From assembly GCA_039915945.1 (NCBI GenBank), contig JBDSMH010000032.1, positions 20,549 to 84,548 on the forward strand: a stretch of DNA of 64,000 nucleotides, in the 5' to 3' direction. The position numbers and the translations under genes were made by a program. Positions within the stretch are counted from its first letter, which is position 1. Each line of letters opens with the position of its first letter. This stretch comes from DATLFA01 sp039915945. GTDB lineage: Bacteria > Actinomycetota > Acidimicrobiia > Acidimicrobiales > WLNW01. Below are positions 41,357 through 50,332 of this stretch, in pieces. The notes below the pieces were generated by a model. It was not told the origin of the DNA, did not search any database, and saw nothing but the letters and a program-made list of their open reading frames with translations.

Positions 41357-43674
41357 CCGTCGTCGGCACGCGTCGTCGTGCGCCGCGGGTGGGGGAGAGC
41401 GCGCCCCGTCCCGACGGTGTCCCCAAAGCGCAGGGCCGTTTCGCGTTCGGTTCCGACCTGTGGGCCGAAGGCATGTTGTGGGGCAAGACGCTCCGTTCGC
41501 CGCATGCGTCGGCGCGCATCGTGCGGCTCGATGTGGCTCCCGCGCTGCTGATACCCGGTGTGCGTTGCGTGCTGACGCACGAAGACGTGACGGGGTCGCC
41601 GTACTACGGCCTCGAACACCGCGATCAACCGGTCTTCGCCCGTGACGTCGTGCGCTATCACGGCGAGCCGGTCGCCGCGGTTGCGGCCGATCACCCCGAG
41701 ACGGCGCGGCGAGCGCTCGAAGCCATCATCGTCGAGTACGAGCGGCTCACTCCGCTGGTCGATGCCGAAGAGGCGCTCGTCGCCGATCCGATCCATCCCG
41801 ATGGCAACCTCGTGCGCCACCTCCGCATCCGTCACGGTGCGGTCGACGCACCACTGCCATCCGACGCCGTGTCCGTCGAAGGCGTCTACGAAGTCGGGAT
41901 GCAAGACCAGGCCTTCATGGGCCCCGAATGCGGTCTGGCCATACCGTCCGACGACGGCGGCGTCGAGTTGTACGTGTCGACACAGTGGTTGCACGTAGAC
42001 CGCGATCAGGTCGCCGCGTGTCTGGGGCTGCCCGACGACAAGGTGCGCCTGACCCTCGCGGGAGTGGGTGGTGCGTTCGGTGGCCGTGAGGACGTGAGCC
42101 TGCAGGTGCACGTGTGCCTACTGGCGTTACGCACCGGTCGCCCTATCAAGATGGTGTACAGCCGCGAAGAGTCGTTCTTCGGGCACGTGCATCGTCATCC
42201 GGCGCGTATGTGGTATCGCCATAGCGCTGCACCCGACGGCACGATCTTGCGAGTCGACGCGCGCTTGATGTTCGACGGTGGTGCCTATGCGTCGTCGTCG
42301 AGCGCGGTCATCGCCAACGCGTCGTGCTTCGCGGCCGGTCCCTATCGCGTGCCGATCGCCGCGATCGACGGATACGCCATGCGCACCAACAATCCGCCGT
42401 GTGGTGCGATGCGTGGTTTCGGTGCGGTGCAGACCTGTTTTGCGCACGAGGCGCAGATGGACAGGCTCGCCGTCGCACTCGGCATCGACCCCGTCGAGTT
42501 GCGGTTGCACAACGCGCTGGCTCCCGGCGATGTGCTCATCACCGGTCAGGCCATCACCGGTACCGCACCGGTGGCCGAACTGCTGCGCAGCCTCGTCGCT
42601 GCTCCGTTGCCGCCTGATCGCCTCGCCGACGAACTGCTGGCGCGGCCCGGTGGTGCCGGCCGCACCGCGGATGATGTTCATGTGCGTCGAGGTGTCGCCA
42701 TCGCGATCAGTTTCAAGAACCTGTTGTTCTCCGAGGGATTCGACGACTACTCCACGGCGCGTTGCCGCTTGGAAAATGGGTTGGTCACCGTGCACAGCGC
42801 GTGCGCGGAGGTCGGGCAAGGCTTCGTGACGCTGGCACAACAGATCGCGCGTGAGACGCTCGGCATCGACGAGGTCGTCCTCGCCGCCGCCGACACCACT
42901 ATCGGGTCGGCCGGCAGCACCTCGGCGAGTCGTCAGACGTGGATGTCGGGCGGCGCAGTGTGGCGGGCGTGTCTCGCCGTGCGGGCACAGGTGCTCGCCG
43001 CGGTCGCCGCCGACCGTGGGTGCGCGGTGGATTTGCTCGAGTGGATCGACGATCAGATCGTCGTGCCCGACGGCCCGCCGATTGCAGTGCGAACCTTCAG
43101 TGAAGGTCGAGTGTTCGAAGAGGTGGTCGAGTATCACCACGAACCGACGAGCCCGCTCGACGAGAACGGTCAAGGCAACGCCCATGTGTCGTTCGCGTTT
43201 GCCGCGCATCGTGCGGTGGTCGATGTCGACGTCCAGTTGGGGTTGACGCGGGTGGTCGAGATCGCGACGACGCAAGACGTGGGCCGTATCCTCAATCCGC
43301 TACAGGCACTCGGTCAGATCGAAGGCGGTATCGCGCAGGGCGTCGGTCTTGCGGTGATGGAGGAGATCGTGTTCGACACGGGTCGCGTGCGCAATCCCAG
43401 TTTCACCGACTATCTGATCCCCACCGCGCTCGACATGCCCTTGGTGTCGGTCGTCGAATTGATCGAACAGCCCGAGCCCGGCGCTCCGTTCGGGGCCAAG
43501 GGCATTGGTGAACCGCCGACGATCTCGTCGACTGCTGCGATTGCGGCCGCGGTGCGCAACGCCACCGGGCTGGCGTTGACTCGTGTACCAATCCGTCCCG
43601 ACGACATCGCACTCCCTGAGGGCGTCCACAAGTCAAGGGGCCCGAGCGGCCCCGATCGGAGCGGAGAACTATGA
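41353..43674 (+). CDS. Xanthine dehydrogenase family molybdopterin-binding subunit
   Basis: The 773-residue large subunit has the molybdenum-pocket motifs GVGGAFGGRED, CGAMRGFGAVQ (Arg near the substrate) and the base-catalyst Glu in AKGIGEPPT. The Arg/Glu pair matches purine hydroxylases better than CO dehydrogenase, which has AYRCSFR. The last residues (GPSGPDRSGEL) come from a copy of the dispersed repeat. 8-oxoguanine deaminase follows, so hypoxanthine or xanthine to urate is the likely chemistry. Confidence 0.92.
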   Translation: MTVVGTRRRAPRVGESAPRPDGVPKAQGRFAFGSDLWAEGMLWGKTLRSPHASARIVRLDVAPALLIPGVRCVLTHEDVTGSPYYGLEHRDQPVFARDVVRYHGEPVAAVAADHPETARRALEAIIVEYERLTPLVDAEEALVADPIHPDGNLVRHLRIRHGAVDAPLPSDAVSVEGVYEVGMQDQAFMGPECGLAIPSDDGGVELYVSTQWLHVDRDQVAACLGLPDDKVRLTLAGVGGAFGGREDVSLQVHVCLLALRTGRPIKMVYSREESFFGHVHRHPARMWYRHSAAPDGTILRVDARLMFDGGAYASSSSAVIANASCFAAGPYRVPIAAIDGYAMRTNNPPCGAMRGFGAVQTCFAHEAQMDRLAVALGIDPVELRLHNALAPGDVLITGQAITGTAPVAELLRSLVAAPLPPDRLADELLARPGGAGRTADDVHVRRGVAIAISFKNLLFSEGFDDYSTARCRLENGLVTVHSACAEVGQGFVTLAQQIARETLGIDEVVLAAADTTIGSAGSTSASRQTWMSGGAVWRACLAVRAQVLAAVAADRGCAVDLLEWIDDQIVVPDGPPIAVRTFSEGRVFEEVVEYHHEPTSPLDENGQGNAHVSFAFAAHRAVVDVDVQLGLTRVVEIATTQDVGRILNPLQALGQIEGGIAQGVGLAVMEEIVFDTGRVRNPSFTDYLIPTALDMPLVSVVELIEQPEPGAPFGAKGIGEPPTISSTAAIAAAVRNATGLALTRVPIRPDDIALPEGVHKSRGPSGPDRSGEL
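43637..43669 (+). repeat. Dispersed GC-rich repeat, copy C
   Basis: GGGGCCCGAGCGGCCCC (43637-43653) followed by GATCGGAGCGGAGAA is a diverged copy of the repeat. It is translated as the C-terminal tail of the xanthine dehydrogenase large subunit and carries the likely ribosome site (GGAG) of the next gene. Confidence 0.6.
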
Positions 43675-44963
43675 GCCGACTCGTCTTGCGCGGCGCGCGG
43701 TGGCCCGGCGATGTGGCCATCGCCGATGAGTACATCGTCGAGGTGGGTTCGATCGCGGCGGCGCCCGGTGACACGGTGATCGATTGCACCGACTGCATCG
43801 TGACGGCCGGCTTTGTCAACACGCACCACCATCTCTACCAGTGGATGACCCGCGGTCGCGCGGTCGGCTGTGATCTGTTCGGATGGCTGGTCGAGCTGTA
43901 CCCGGTGTGGGGTCATCTCGATGTCGACGACGTTCGCGCCGCGGCGCTCGTCGGTCTCAGCGAGCTGGCGTTGTCGGGCTGCACCACCGCGTTCGACCAT
44001 CACTACCTCGTGCCCCGCGGGGACGATCGGGTTTTCGACGCGGTCGTCGATGCGGCGCGTATGGTCGGCGTGCGCTTGCATTTGTCCCGCGGTTCGATGG
44101 ATGTCGGCGAATCGCGCGGCGGCTTGCCTCCCGACCACGTGGTCGAAGATCACGACTCGATCCTGGCCTCGACCGAGCGCATCATCGCCCAGTACCACGA
44201 CGGTGAACGCATCTGCGTGGTCGTTGCCCCGTGTAGCCCGTTCACCGTGAGCCGTGAGTTGATGATCGATTCGGCGGCGTTGGCGCGCCGGCACGGCCTT
44301 CGGTTGCACACACATCTCGCCGAGACGATCGACGAGGACGAGCATTGCCTCGCGCGATTCGGCGCCCGACCGCTCGACCTCATGGACGACTGGGGCTGGG
44401 TCGCGTCCGACGTCTGGTACGCGCACGGCGTGCATTTCGCCGACACAGAAGTGACCCGCCTCGGTGTCAACGGCGTTGGTGTTGCGCACTGCCCGTCGTC
44501 CAACGCTCGACTCGGTGCGGGCATGTGCCGTACCGTCGATCTCCGGGCCGCGGGTGCACCGGTCGGTCTCGGTGTCGACGGCGCGGCATCCAACGAGAAC
44601 GGTCGCCTCTTCTCCGAATTGCGCCAGTCGCTGTACACCGCCCGGCTCAGAGCGCAGCACGGCGGCGCGCTCATGCCGGTGGATGCGCTCGATATCGCCA
44701 CGCGTGGCGGCGCGCAGTGCCTCGGGCGCGACGACATCGGTGCGCTCGAGGTCGGCCGGCGTGCTGACCTCGCGGTGTGGGACGCCAGCGACCTTACCGA
44801 CTTCCGCGACCCCATCGACGGGCTCGTGCTCGGCCCCGACCGCCAGGTGCGGGACCTACTCGTGGGCGGCGAACGCGTCGTGCAGGAGGGTCGTCTCGCC
44901 GGCGTCGATCTGCGCGAGGCCAAGCAAGACCTGGCTCGCCGAGCAAAGCGGCTGTGGCCCTAA
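43671..44963 (+). CDS. 8-oxoguanine deaminase
   Basis: The 430-residue amidohydrolase has the metal motif NTHHHLYQWMTRG (about 50-62), THLAETIDEDEH, YAHGVHF and GVDGAASNENGR. This set (LYQ-x2-TR plus HLAE-T-x-DE) matches characterised 8-oxoguanine deaminases, which convert 8-oxoguanine to urate. Isoguanine or guanine are alternative substrates. The gene overlaps the end of the xanthine dehydrogenase large-subunit gene, so both enzymes would feed urate. Confidence 0.88.
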   Translation: MSRLVLRGARWPGDVAIADEYIVEVGSIAAAPGDTVIDCTDCIVTAGFVNTHHHLYQWMTRGRAVGCDLFGWLVELYPVWGHLDVDDVRAAALVGLSELALSGCTTAFDHHYLVPRGDDRVFDAVVDAARMVGVRLHLSRGSMDVGESRGGLPPDHVVEDHDSILASTERIIAQYHDGERICVVVAPCSPFTVSRELMIDSAALARRHGLRLHTHLAETIDEDEHCLARFGARPLDLMDDWGWVASDVWYAHGVHFADTEVTRLGVNGVGVAHCPSSNARLGAGMCRTVDLRAAGAPVGLGVDGAASNENGRLFSELRQSLYTARLRAQHGGALMPVDALDIATRGGAQCLGRDDIGALEVGRRADLAVWDASDLTDFRDPIDGLVLGPDRQVRDLLVGGERVVQEGRLAGVDLREAKQDLARRAKRLWP

Positions 44964-44978
44964 CGGCCGGAGGTGGTC

Positions 44979-46004
44979 ATGGGCGCCCTCGTTCCCGTCA
45001 TCGACATCGCCGGTTGGTTTTCCGGCGACGAGGTGGCGCGGCGCAGGGTCGCGCACGCGGTCGACGACGCCTGCCGGCAGTCGGGCTTCTTCCAAATTGT
45101 CGGTCACGGTATCGACGACGCGTTGCGCCAGGACGTCAAGGACGCGGCCGACGAGTTCTTCGCGCTATCCGACGATGAGAAGCGGCGATACGAACCCGCA
45201 TCACGCGAGATCAACCGCGGCTATTCGCGTCGCAACAGCGAGAGCCTCTCGTATTCGACCGGCGTCGTGCGGCCCCCCGATCTCGCCGAGGCGTTCATCG
45301 TGGGCAACGATCGGGTCGTCGATGGCGATCCCTATTTCGAGGCCGAGCGTCATCGCAGCTTCGCCCCCAATCTGTGGCCCAGCCGCCCCGCCCGTATGCA
45401 CGACGTGGTTTGGGCCTACTACTCGGCCGTCGACGCGCTCTCCCACGAGATGTGCGATATCGCAGCCATGGCACTCGGGCTCGACGCCGACTTCTTCGCT
45501 CGCCGCGTCGACAAGGCGATCGCGACACTGCGCTGCAATTGGTACCGGCGCACCGCCGACGAGGTGACGCTGCCCCACGGTCAGATGGCCCTTGGTGCTC
45601 ACACCGATTACGGCATCCTCACGGTGCTCATGGCCGATGCGATCCCCGGGCTTCAGGTGATCGCCGGCGACGGTCAGTGGCACGACGTCGTGCCGCTCGA
45701 GGAAGGGTTCGTCGTCAACACCGGCGACGCGCTGGCGGTGTGGACCAACGACGAATGGATGTCGACGATCCATCGCGTCGTTCCGTCGGCCGCGCCCGGT
45801 GCCGAGCGCCGCCGGTCCTTCGCGTTCTTCCAAGACGGCAACTACGACGCGATCATGGAATGTCTGCCGACGTGTACGTCGGCCGAACGTCCGCCGCGCT
45901 ACGCGACGATCTCGCTCGGCCAGCATGTGCTCGACAAGATCGTCGGCGGGCGCACGCAGACCGCGGCACAGTCGGCGACACAGACCACCGGCGATCGCCT
46001 GTAG
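44979..46004 (+). CDS. 2-oxoglutarate/Fe(II)-dependent dioxygenase, IPNS family
   Basis: This protein of about 341 residues has an N-terminal DIOX_N domain (VPVIDIAGWF, SGFFQIVGHGI) and the C-terminal jelly roll with the HxD...H facial triad (GAHTDYGILT and TIHRVV) and the oxoglutarate Arg in RRSFAFF. Bacterial relatives hydroxylate varied small molecules. Given its place after 8-oxoguanine deaminase, a purine or pyrimidine substrate is possible. GGAGG precedes the ATG at 44979. Confidence 0.87.
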   Translation: MGALVPVIDIAGWFSGDEVARRRVAHAVDDACRQSGFFQIVGHGIDDALRQDVKDAADEFFALSDDEKRRYEPASREINRGYSRRNSESLSYSTGVVRPPDLAEAFIVGNDRVVDGDPYFEAERHRSFAPNLWPSRPARMHDVVWAYYSAVDALSHEMCDIAAMALGLDADFFARRVDKAIATLRCNWYRRTADEVTLPHGQMALGAHTDYGILTVLMADAIPGLQVIAGDGQWHDVVPLEEGFVVNTGDALAVWTNDEWMSTIHRVVPSAAPGAERRRSFAFFQDGNYDAIMECLPTCTSAERPPRYATISLGQHVLDKIVGGRTQTAAQSATQTTGDRL

Positions 46005-46008
46005 CTGC

Positions 46009-46617
46009 CTACGCGACTGCTGCAGCGGCCCGCATCGTCGCGAGGTATCGGGCGGTCGCCTTGCGTTGCAGAAGGCGCGCCACCGGTGGGCAGGCGCGTG
46101 CCAGGGGATTGCGCGGTTGCGACACGACAACGATCTCGAACACGATGCTGTCGTCCTCGTGTCGGATCACGGTGAACGACTCCTCACCGCGCTCGGGGTG
46201 CGTTGACAGCGTGCCGTAAGCAAAGCCATAGCGATCAGCGGTGTCGACGACATCGACAATCCGACACGTCGCCTCGATGAAGCCCACGGGAAGCGGTGCG
46301 CTCAACGCAACAACGCCATCGACGGTTGGTGGCCCTTCGGCCAAGACCACGAACCCCGAGGCTTTGTGCATCTCCCATGCCCTCAATGCATCACGCGCGC
46401 GCGCAAAGACCGGGCCACCGTGGCCGAGCACAGTCGAACTCGAATCGCGTCGGTATCCGGCAGGGCAGCCTGCTTGCGATGTGAGCCCGACCGGCGCGTA
46501 CGTAACGGCGTCGTTGCGTGCGCGATCCAGCAAGGGGTGCAGGGATTCTGGGGTTGGACGCCGGAGCCGAATCGCCACGCCGCATTCTCGCTGAAATGTG
46601 CGACGACGCGCCGTCAT
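46009..46617 (-). CDS. DUF1990 family protein
   Basis: The 202-residue protein shows the DUF1990 motif order: LDRARNDAVTYAPVG, GYRRDSSSTVLGHGGPVFARARDALRAWEMHK (in parts), FAYGTLSTHPERGEESF and PPVARLLQRKATARYL. Function unknown; it is often a stand-alone protein in actinobacteria. The ATG at 46617 is used; a GTG at 46578 is an alternative. It converges on the dioxygenase gene (4 bp apart). Confidence 0.8.
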   Translation of the reverse strand: MTARRRTFQRECGVAIRLRRPTPESLHPLLDRARNDAVTYAPVGLTSQAGCPAGYRRDSSSTVLGHGGPVFARARDALRAWEMHKASGFVVLAEGPPTVDGVVALSAPLPVGFIEATCRIVDVVDTADRYGFAYGTLSTHPERGEESFTVIRHEDDSIVFEIVVVSQPRNPLARACPPVARLLQRKATARYLATMRAAAAVA

Positions 46618-46702
46618 AGGTCGGGTTTGGGTTTTCTCAAGTTCGAATTGCGCGGAGTCGACAACGATTCGTACGGCCAACCAGAAGGGGCACCTCTTCA
46701 AC

Positions 46703-47569
46703 ATGAGCGGATCAAGTACAGCGTTACTGACTCACGACCTTTTGGCTGAGGCGAGCGAACGGTTGCCCCCGTTGCCCGCCGCCGCGAATCGGCTCACGAC
46801 GATGCTTGCTGACAATGACGTTGACTTTCGGGCGGTCGTCGACATTGTCACCTATGACCCTGTGCTGACCGCCGTTCTGCTGCGGCAAGCCAATTCGGCG
46901 CATGCGGGGTTCGTCCGACCCACCTCGACGGTGAACGAGGCGGTGGTGCGACTCGGCCTCGGCGCCGTGGCATCCATTGCGATGCGCACCGCCGTTGCCT
47001 CGTCACTCGAGCGGTCGCTGCCGGTCTATGGACTCGACAGTCGCGATGTGCTCAGCCATTCGATCAAGACTGCGGTCGCGGCCGATGTGCTGCGAGCACG
47101 TTGTCCTGCACGCGTTCCCGCATCGGCGCCTACGGTGGCCTTGCTCCATGACGTGGGAAAGATCCTCATCTCCGGCGTTCTCGGTAGTCGTGCCATCCAA
47201 TTGGTGGGCGACATCTCGGAGGCTGAAGGAGTGTCGCTGGTTGAAGCGGAAGTAGGTGTATTCGGGCTGCATCACGGCCAGGCAGGCGTGCACGCGATCC
47301 GGCGTTGGGAGCTTCCGCTGAGCTTCGTCGAGGCGATGGCGAGCCATCATTCGCCGGTTGGCGAAGCTGGTGCACTGGCAACCGCCGTGCGCGTCGCCGA
47401 CGAACTCGCGCACGCCATCGACCACCCGGACGAAGATGGTCACGACAACTCGCGGGTCGGTGTGCCCCGTCGCGCGACCAATGCGCTGAACGATCTCGGA
47501 ATCGACGAGCAGCTTCATGAACAGGTGCTCGCCGACGTCGAAAGCGCTACGACTGGGTCCAAGGCGTGA
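46703..47569 (+). CDS. HDOD domain signalling protein
   Basis: The 288-residue protein is an HDOD (HD-related output) domain: LPPLPAAANRLTTML at the start, PVLTAVLLRQANSA, VNEAVVRLGLGAV and a retained HD-like LLHDVGK and SHHSPVGE. HDOD proteins take part in c-di-GMP-type or cell-cycle signalling without clear enzymatic activity. The ATG at 46703 fits the first conserved block; the frame extends further upstream over the DUF1990 start region. Confidence 0.82.
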   Translation: MSGSSTALLTHDLLAEASERLPPLPAAANRLTTMLADNDVDFRAVVDIVTYDPVLTAVLLRQANSAHAGFVRPTSTVNEAVVRLGLGAVASIAMRTAVASSLERSLPVYGLDSRDVLSHSIKTAVAADVLRARCPARVPASAPTVALLHDVGKILISGVLGSRAIQLVGDISEAEGVSLVEAEVGVFGLHHGQAGVHAIRRWELPLSFVEAMASHHSPVGEAGALATAVRVADELAHAIDHPDEDGHDNSRVGVPRRATNALNDLGIDEQLHEQVLADVESATTGSKA

Positions 47570-47775
47570 TGGGCGGGTTGTCGCTTCAGCGAGGCGGACA
47601 CCCAGTCGGATGGTCCAAGTGGTGGCGCGAGAGGGGCGTGAAAGCATCGCGCCGCCGTGCGCCAACCTCGTCGAACATGAAAGTCGAAGGCGCCGCGACG
47701 AAGCGCAGTGAAGATCGAATCGGCGCGGCCGTCCTCCGCGACGGGCGACACATCAACCTGACGGTCCGTCAGAAA

Positions 47776-47797
47776 CGTCCCCGCGGGGACGCTTTTT
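47776..47797 (+). terminator. Terminator for the HDOD gene
   Basis: The 16-bp palindrome CGTCCCCGCGGGGACG is followed by CTTTTT on the plus strand, a classical intrinsic terminator though with a very tight loop. It lies about 205 bp past the HDOD stop. Confidence 0.7.
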
Positions 47798-47888
47798 GTG
47801 CGGCTCCGCCGCAACGTTTCGTCGACACTGGCCAACTTCGGTAACAGTGGCCAGAAAACGCGGACAGACATCGGTGCAGACGCTCCCG

Positions 47889-47908
47889 AAAACGTCCCCG
47901 CGGGGACG
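47889..47908 (-). terminator. Terminator for adenosine deaminase operon
   Basis: The same 16-bp palindrome, CGTCCCCGCGGGGACG at 47893-47908, is followed by TTTT on the minus strand, 9 bp after the adenosine deaminase stop. Orientation of the T-tract is opposite to the first copy, as expected for convergent units. Confidence 0.75.
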
Positions 47909-47916
47909 TCCCGGCG

Positions 47917-48963
47917 TCACCCCTCGCGCAACGGATGACCGTACGCCACTCGCAGCGAATCGAACTCCTCGAGGAAGCGAGCCTTGAGCGCGGCTTTCTC
48001 TTCCGCCGGTGCCCATGACGCGTCGATGCCGGCGAGGCTGATGGCTTCCATGTCGCGCAGGTCATAGCCGTAGCCCGCCTGCACCGCGGTGTACTCGTCG
48101 GCCAGGTCGAACTGCATCATGCCGGGATCGTCGGAGTTCAGCGTCACGAACACTCCTTGCGCCCGCATTCGACCGAAGGGATGCTCGGCCACCGTCTCGA
48201 CGACGTTGGCGATCATGATGTTCGATGTGGGACACACGGTGAGCGGAATCTGCCGTTCGATCATCTCTCGCGTGAGCGCCTCGTCGTCGAGCAGACGAAA
48301 CCCGTGCTCGACCCGTTCACACCCGAGATCATCGATGGCGATGCGCACGTTCTCCGCGGGACCATCTTCGCCGGCGTGGATCGTGCAGCGCAGTCCGTGG
48401 CTACGCGCGGCCTCGAACACGGGAGCGAACGCTCGGTGGTCGACATCGCGCTCGACGGAGTCGGCACCGACACCGACCAAGAGATCGTGATCGTCCACAC
48501 CGGCCGCGAACGACACCATCTCGAGCCCATGCGCGGCGCCCGTCGGCTTGTCGAAGTCGAGAATCATCCGGCATTGCACGTCGAGATCGCGCCGCGCGTC
48601 GAGCACGCCCGCTCGAATGCCTTCCCACGCGCGCTCGACCGGCACACCGAGACGGATGACGAAACCGGGGGAGAAGAACATCTCCCGGTATCGAATGCCG
48701 GCCGCAACCGCGTCTTGCAGCGCCTCGTACGTGATGCGGTGAAAGTCGGCCGCCGTGACCAAGCTCTGACAGATGACGTCGTAGATCGACAGGAACTGGT
48801 TGAGGTCGGTGAACCGGAACAGATCGCTCGGTTCGTCGACCGGCAGCGTCACCCCGTTCTTGTGCGCGAGGTCCGCGATCGTCGACGCGCGCGCCGCCCC
48901 TTCGACATGGCAGTGCAACTCGACTTTGGGGAGCGCACGCAGGTGTTCGCGGGTTGCCTGCAT
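47917..48963 (-). CDS. add: Adenosine deaminase
   Basis: The 348-residue enzyme has the metal motif VELHCHVEGA, the catalytic Glu in HAGEDGPAEN, ERVEHGFRL and LNSDDPGMM. These are classic ADD features. It converts adenosine to inosine (adenine deamination is an alternative in this family). It is the last gene of a three-gene minus-strand operon with two amidohydrolases, 1 bp after the preceding stop. Confidence 0.92.
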   Translation of the reverse strand: MQATREHLRALPKVELHCHVEGAARASTIADLAHKNGVTLPVDEPSDLFRFTDLNQFLSIYDVICQSLVTAADFHRITYEALQDAVAAGIRYREMFFSPGFVIRLGVPVERAWEGIRAGVLDARRDLDVQCRMILDFDKPTGAAHGLEMVSFAAGVDDHDLLVGVGADSVERDVDHRAFAPVFEAARSHGLRCTIHAGEDGPAENVRIAIDDLGCERVEHGFRLLDDEALTREMIERQIPLTVCPTSNIMIANVVETVAEHPFGRMRAQGVFVTLNSDDPGMMQFDLADEYTAVQAGYGYDLRDMEAISLAGIDASWAPAEEKAALKARFLEEFDSLRVAYGHPLREG

Positions 48964-48964
48964 C

Positions 48965-50332
48965 TCACAGTTCCTTTCCGAGGACGTTGCGGGGGCTGGG
49001 GGTGTGGCCGACGAGGGGACGGCGCCGCTCGAAGAGTTCTTCGGCAGCAGCCTGTGCGCGCTCGATGACCGAAGGCAGGTCGACCGTGGTCACGCGACGA
49101 TCGTCGACGAGTCGCTTGCCCTGAACCCACACATTGGTCACGTCGCGGCTGTTGGCGCTGAAGACGAGATGCGCCGGCGCGTTGAAATCGCTGCCGTGCA
49201 GCAGCGGCACGAAATGGATCGCCGACAGATCGACCATCACCACATCGGCATCCTTGCCCTCTTCGAGCGTGCCGGTCACGTCATCGAGCCCGAGCGCCTT
49301 GGCTCCCGAGCGAGTGGCCATGTCGAGTATGTCCCACGGATCGCCCACGGTCGGGTCGAGCGTCGACACCTTCTGCAGCAACGAAGCGAACTTCATCTCT
49401 TCGAGCATGTCGAGGTTGTTGTTCTCCTTCTCGCCGTCGGTGCCGAGCGCAACGGTGACCCCCTGCGCGCGGTAGTAACCGACGCGAGCGGGCCCCGACG
49501 CGAGCTTCATGTTGGAGCACGGACAATGCGTGAGTGCGGTACCAGTCTGGCGCACGAGTTCGACCTCGCGGTCATCGAGCCACACCGCGTGCGCGATCAC
49601 GGTGCGGGGCCCGAGGATGCCGCGGTTGTAGAACTCCTCGATGGGCCGCCGGCCGAACTGCTTGAGACACTCCTGGACTTCCCAGATCGATTCGGAGCTG
49701 TGCGTGTGGATGCCCGTGTCGAACTCCTCGGCCAACGTCGCCGCGTCGCGGAACATCTGCGGCGAGCAGTAGAAAATGTGCTCGAGCCCGACCCACGTGC
49801 GCACTCGACCGTTCGCCGCGACGCGATGGGATTCGAGCAGCCGTCGGTTCGATTCGAGCGTCTCGAAGTAGTCGTAGAGATCGGCGGTGTAGGGCGCGAG
49901 CGTGGCGCGGATACCGATGGTGTCCGCGGCGTGCGCCGAACCTTCCATGAAGCGCCACATGTCGAGCACCGACGTCGTGCCCCCGAGCAGCCCCTCGGTG
50001 TAGGCCATGAACGACGCGGCCTCGGCGATCTCGGGGGTCAACGCCAGATGCGCGGGATCGACGTGATTCTCCAGCCACTCCCACAGCGCCATCGACTCGG
50101 CCGTACCCCGCAACAGCCCGGAGTGCAGGTGGCAATTGTGAAAGCCGGGCAGCACCACCTGATTCGTGGCGTCGACAACCTCCGCGTTGGCGGCCGCAGC
50201 ATGACGGTCGACCGCATCGACGGGACCGACCGCCACGATCTTGTCGTCGAGGATGAGGACCGAGCCCGGATCGAAACTGACCTTGCGGCCTTCCATCGGT
50301 AACACGATGCCGTTGCGGATGAGTGTCGTCAT
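48965..50332 (-). CDS. TRZ/ATZ amidohydrolase, SAH/MTA deaminase-like
   Basis: The 455-residue deaminase has the metal motif FHNCHLHSGLLRG, HTHSSESIWE, AHAVWLDD and GTDGEKENNNLDM, all expected metal and catalytic residues. Relatives act on S-adenosylhomocysteine, methylthioadenosine, hydroxyatrazine or related purine- or triazine-like amines. AGGAGGGCTAC precedes the ATG at 50332, which overlaps the upstream gene by 4 bp. The substrate is likely an adenine-ring compound, given the add gene downstream. Confidence 0.8.
   Translation of the reverse strand: MTTLIRNGIVLPMEGRKVSFDPGSVLILDDKIVAVGPVDAVDRHAAAANAEVVDATNQVVLPGFHNCHLHSGLLRGTAESMALWEWLENHVDPAHLALTPEIAEAASFMAYTEGLLGGTTSVLDMWRFMEGSAHAADTIGIRATLAPYTADLYDYFETLESNRRLLESHRVAANGRVRTWVGLEHIFYCSPQMFRDAATLAEEFDTGIHTHSSESIWEVQECLKQFGRRPIEEFYNRGILGPRTVIAHAVWLDDREVELVRQTGTALTHCPCSNMKLASGPARVGYYRAQGVTVALGTDGEKENNNLDMLEEMKFASLLQKVSTLDPTVGDPWDILDMATRSGAKALGLDDVTGTLEEGKDADVVMVDLSAIHFVPLLHGSDFNAPAHLVFSANSRDVTNVWVQGKRLVDDRRVTTVDLPSVIERAQAAAEELFERRRPLVGHTPSPRNVLGKEL

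Larger units (their letters stand above)
47570..47916. other. 347-bp convergent intergenic region with twin terminators
   Basis: No convincing gene is present. A frame of 92 codons starting at 47566 is Arg/Gly-rich and runs into a terminator, so I reject it. The region separates the HDOD gene from convergent adenosine deaminase and holds two copies of one palindrome. Confidence 0.5.

Noticed and set aside
47566..47844. Small plus-strand frame after the HDOD gene
   Set aside because: It has no ribosome site, an Arg-rich composition, and runs through the HDOD terminator.
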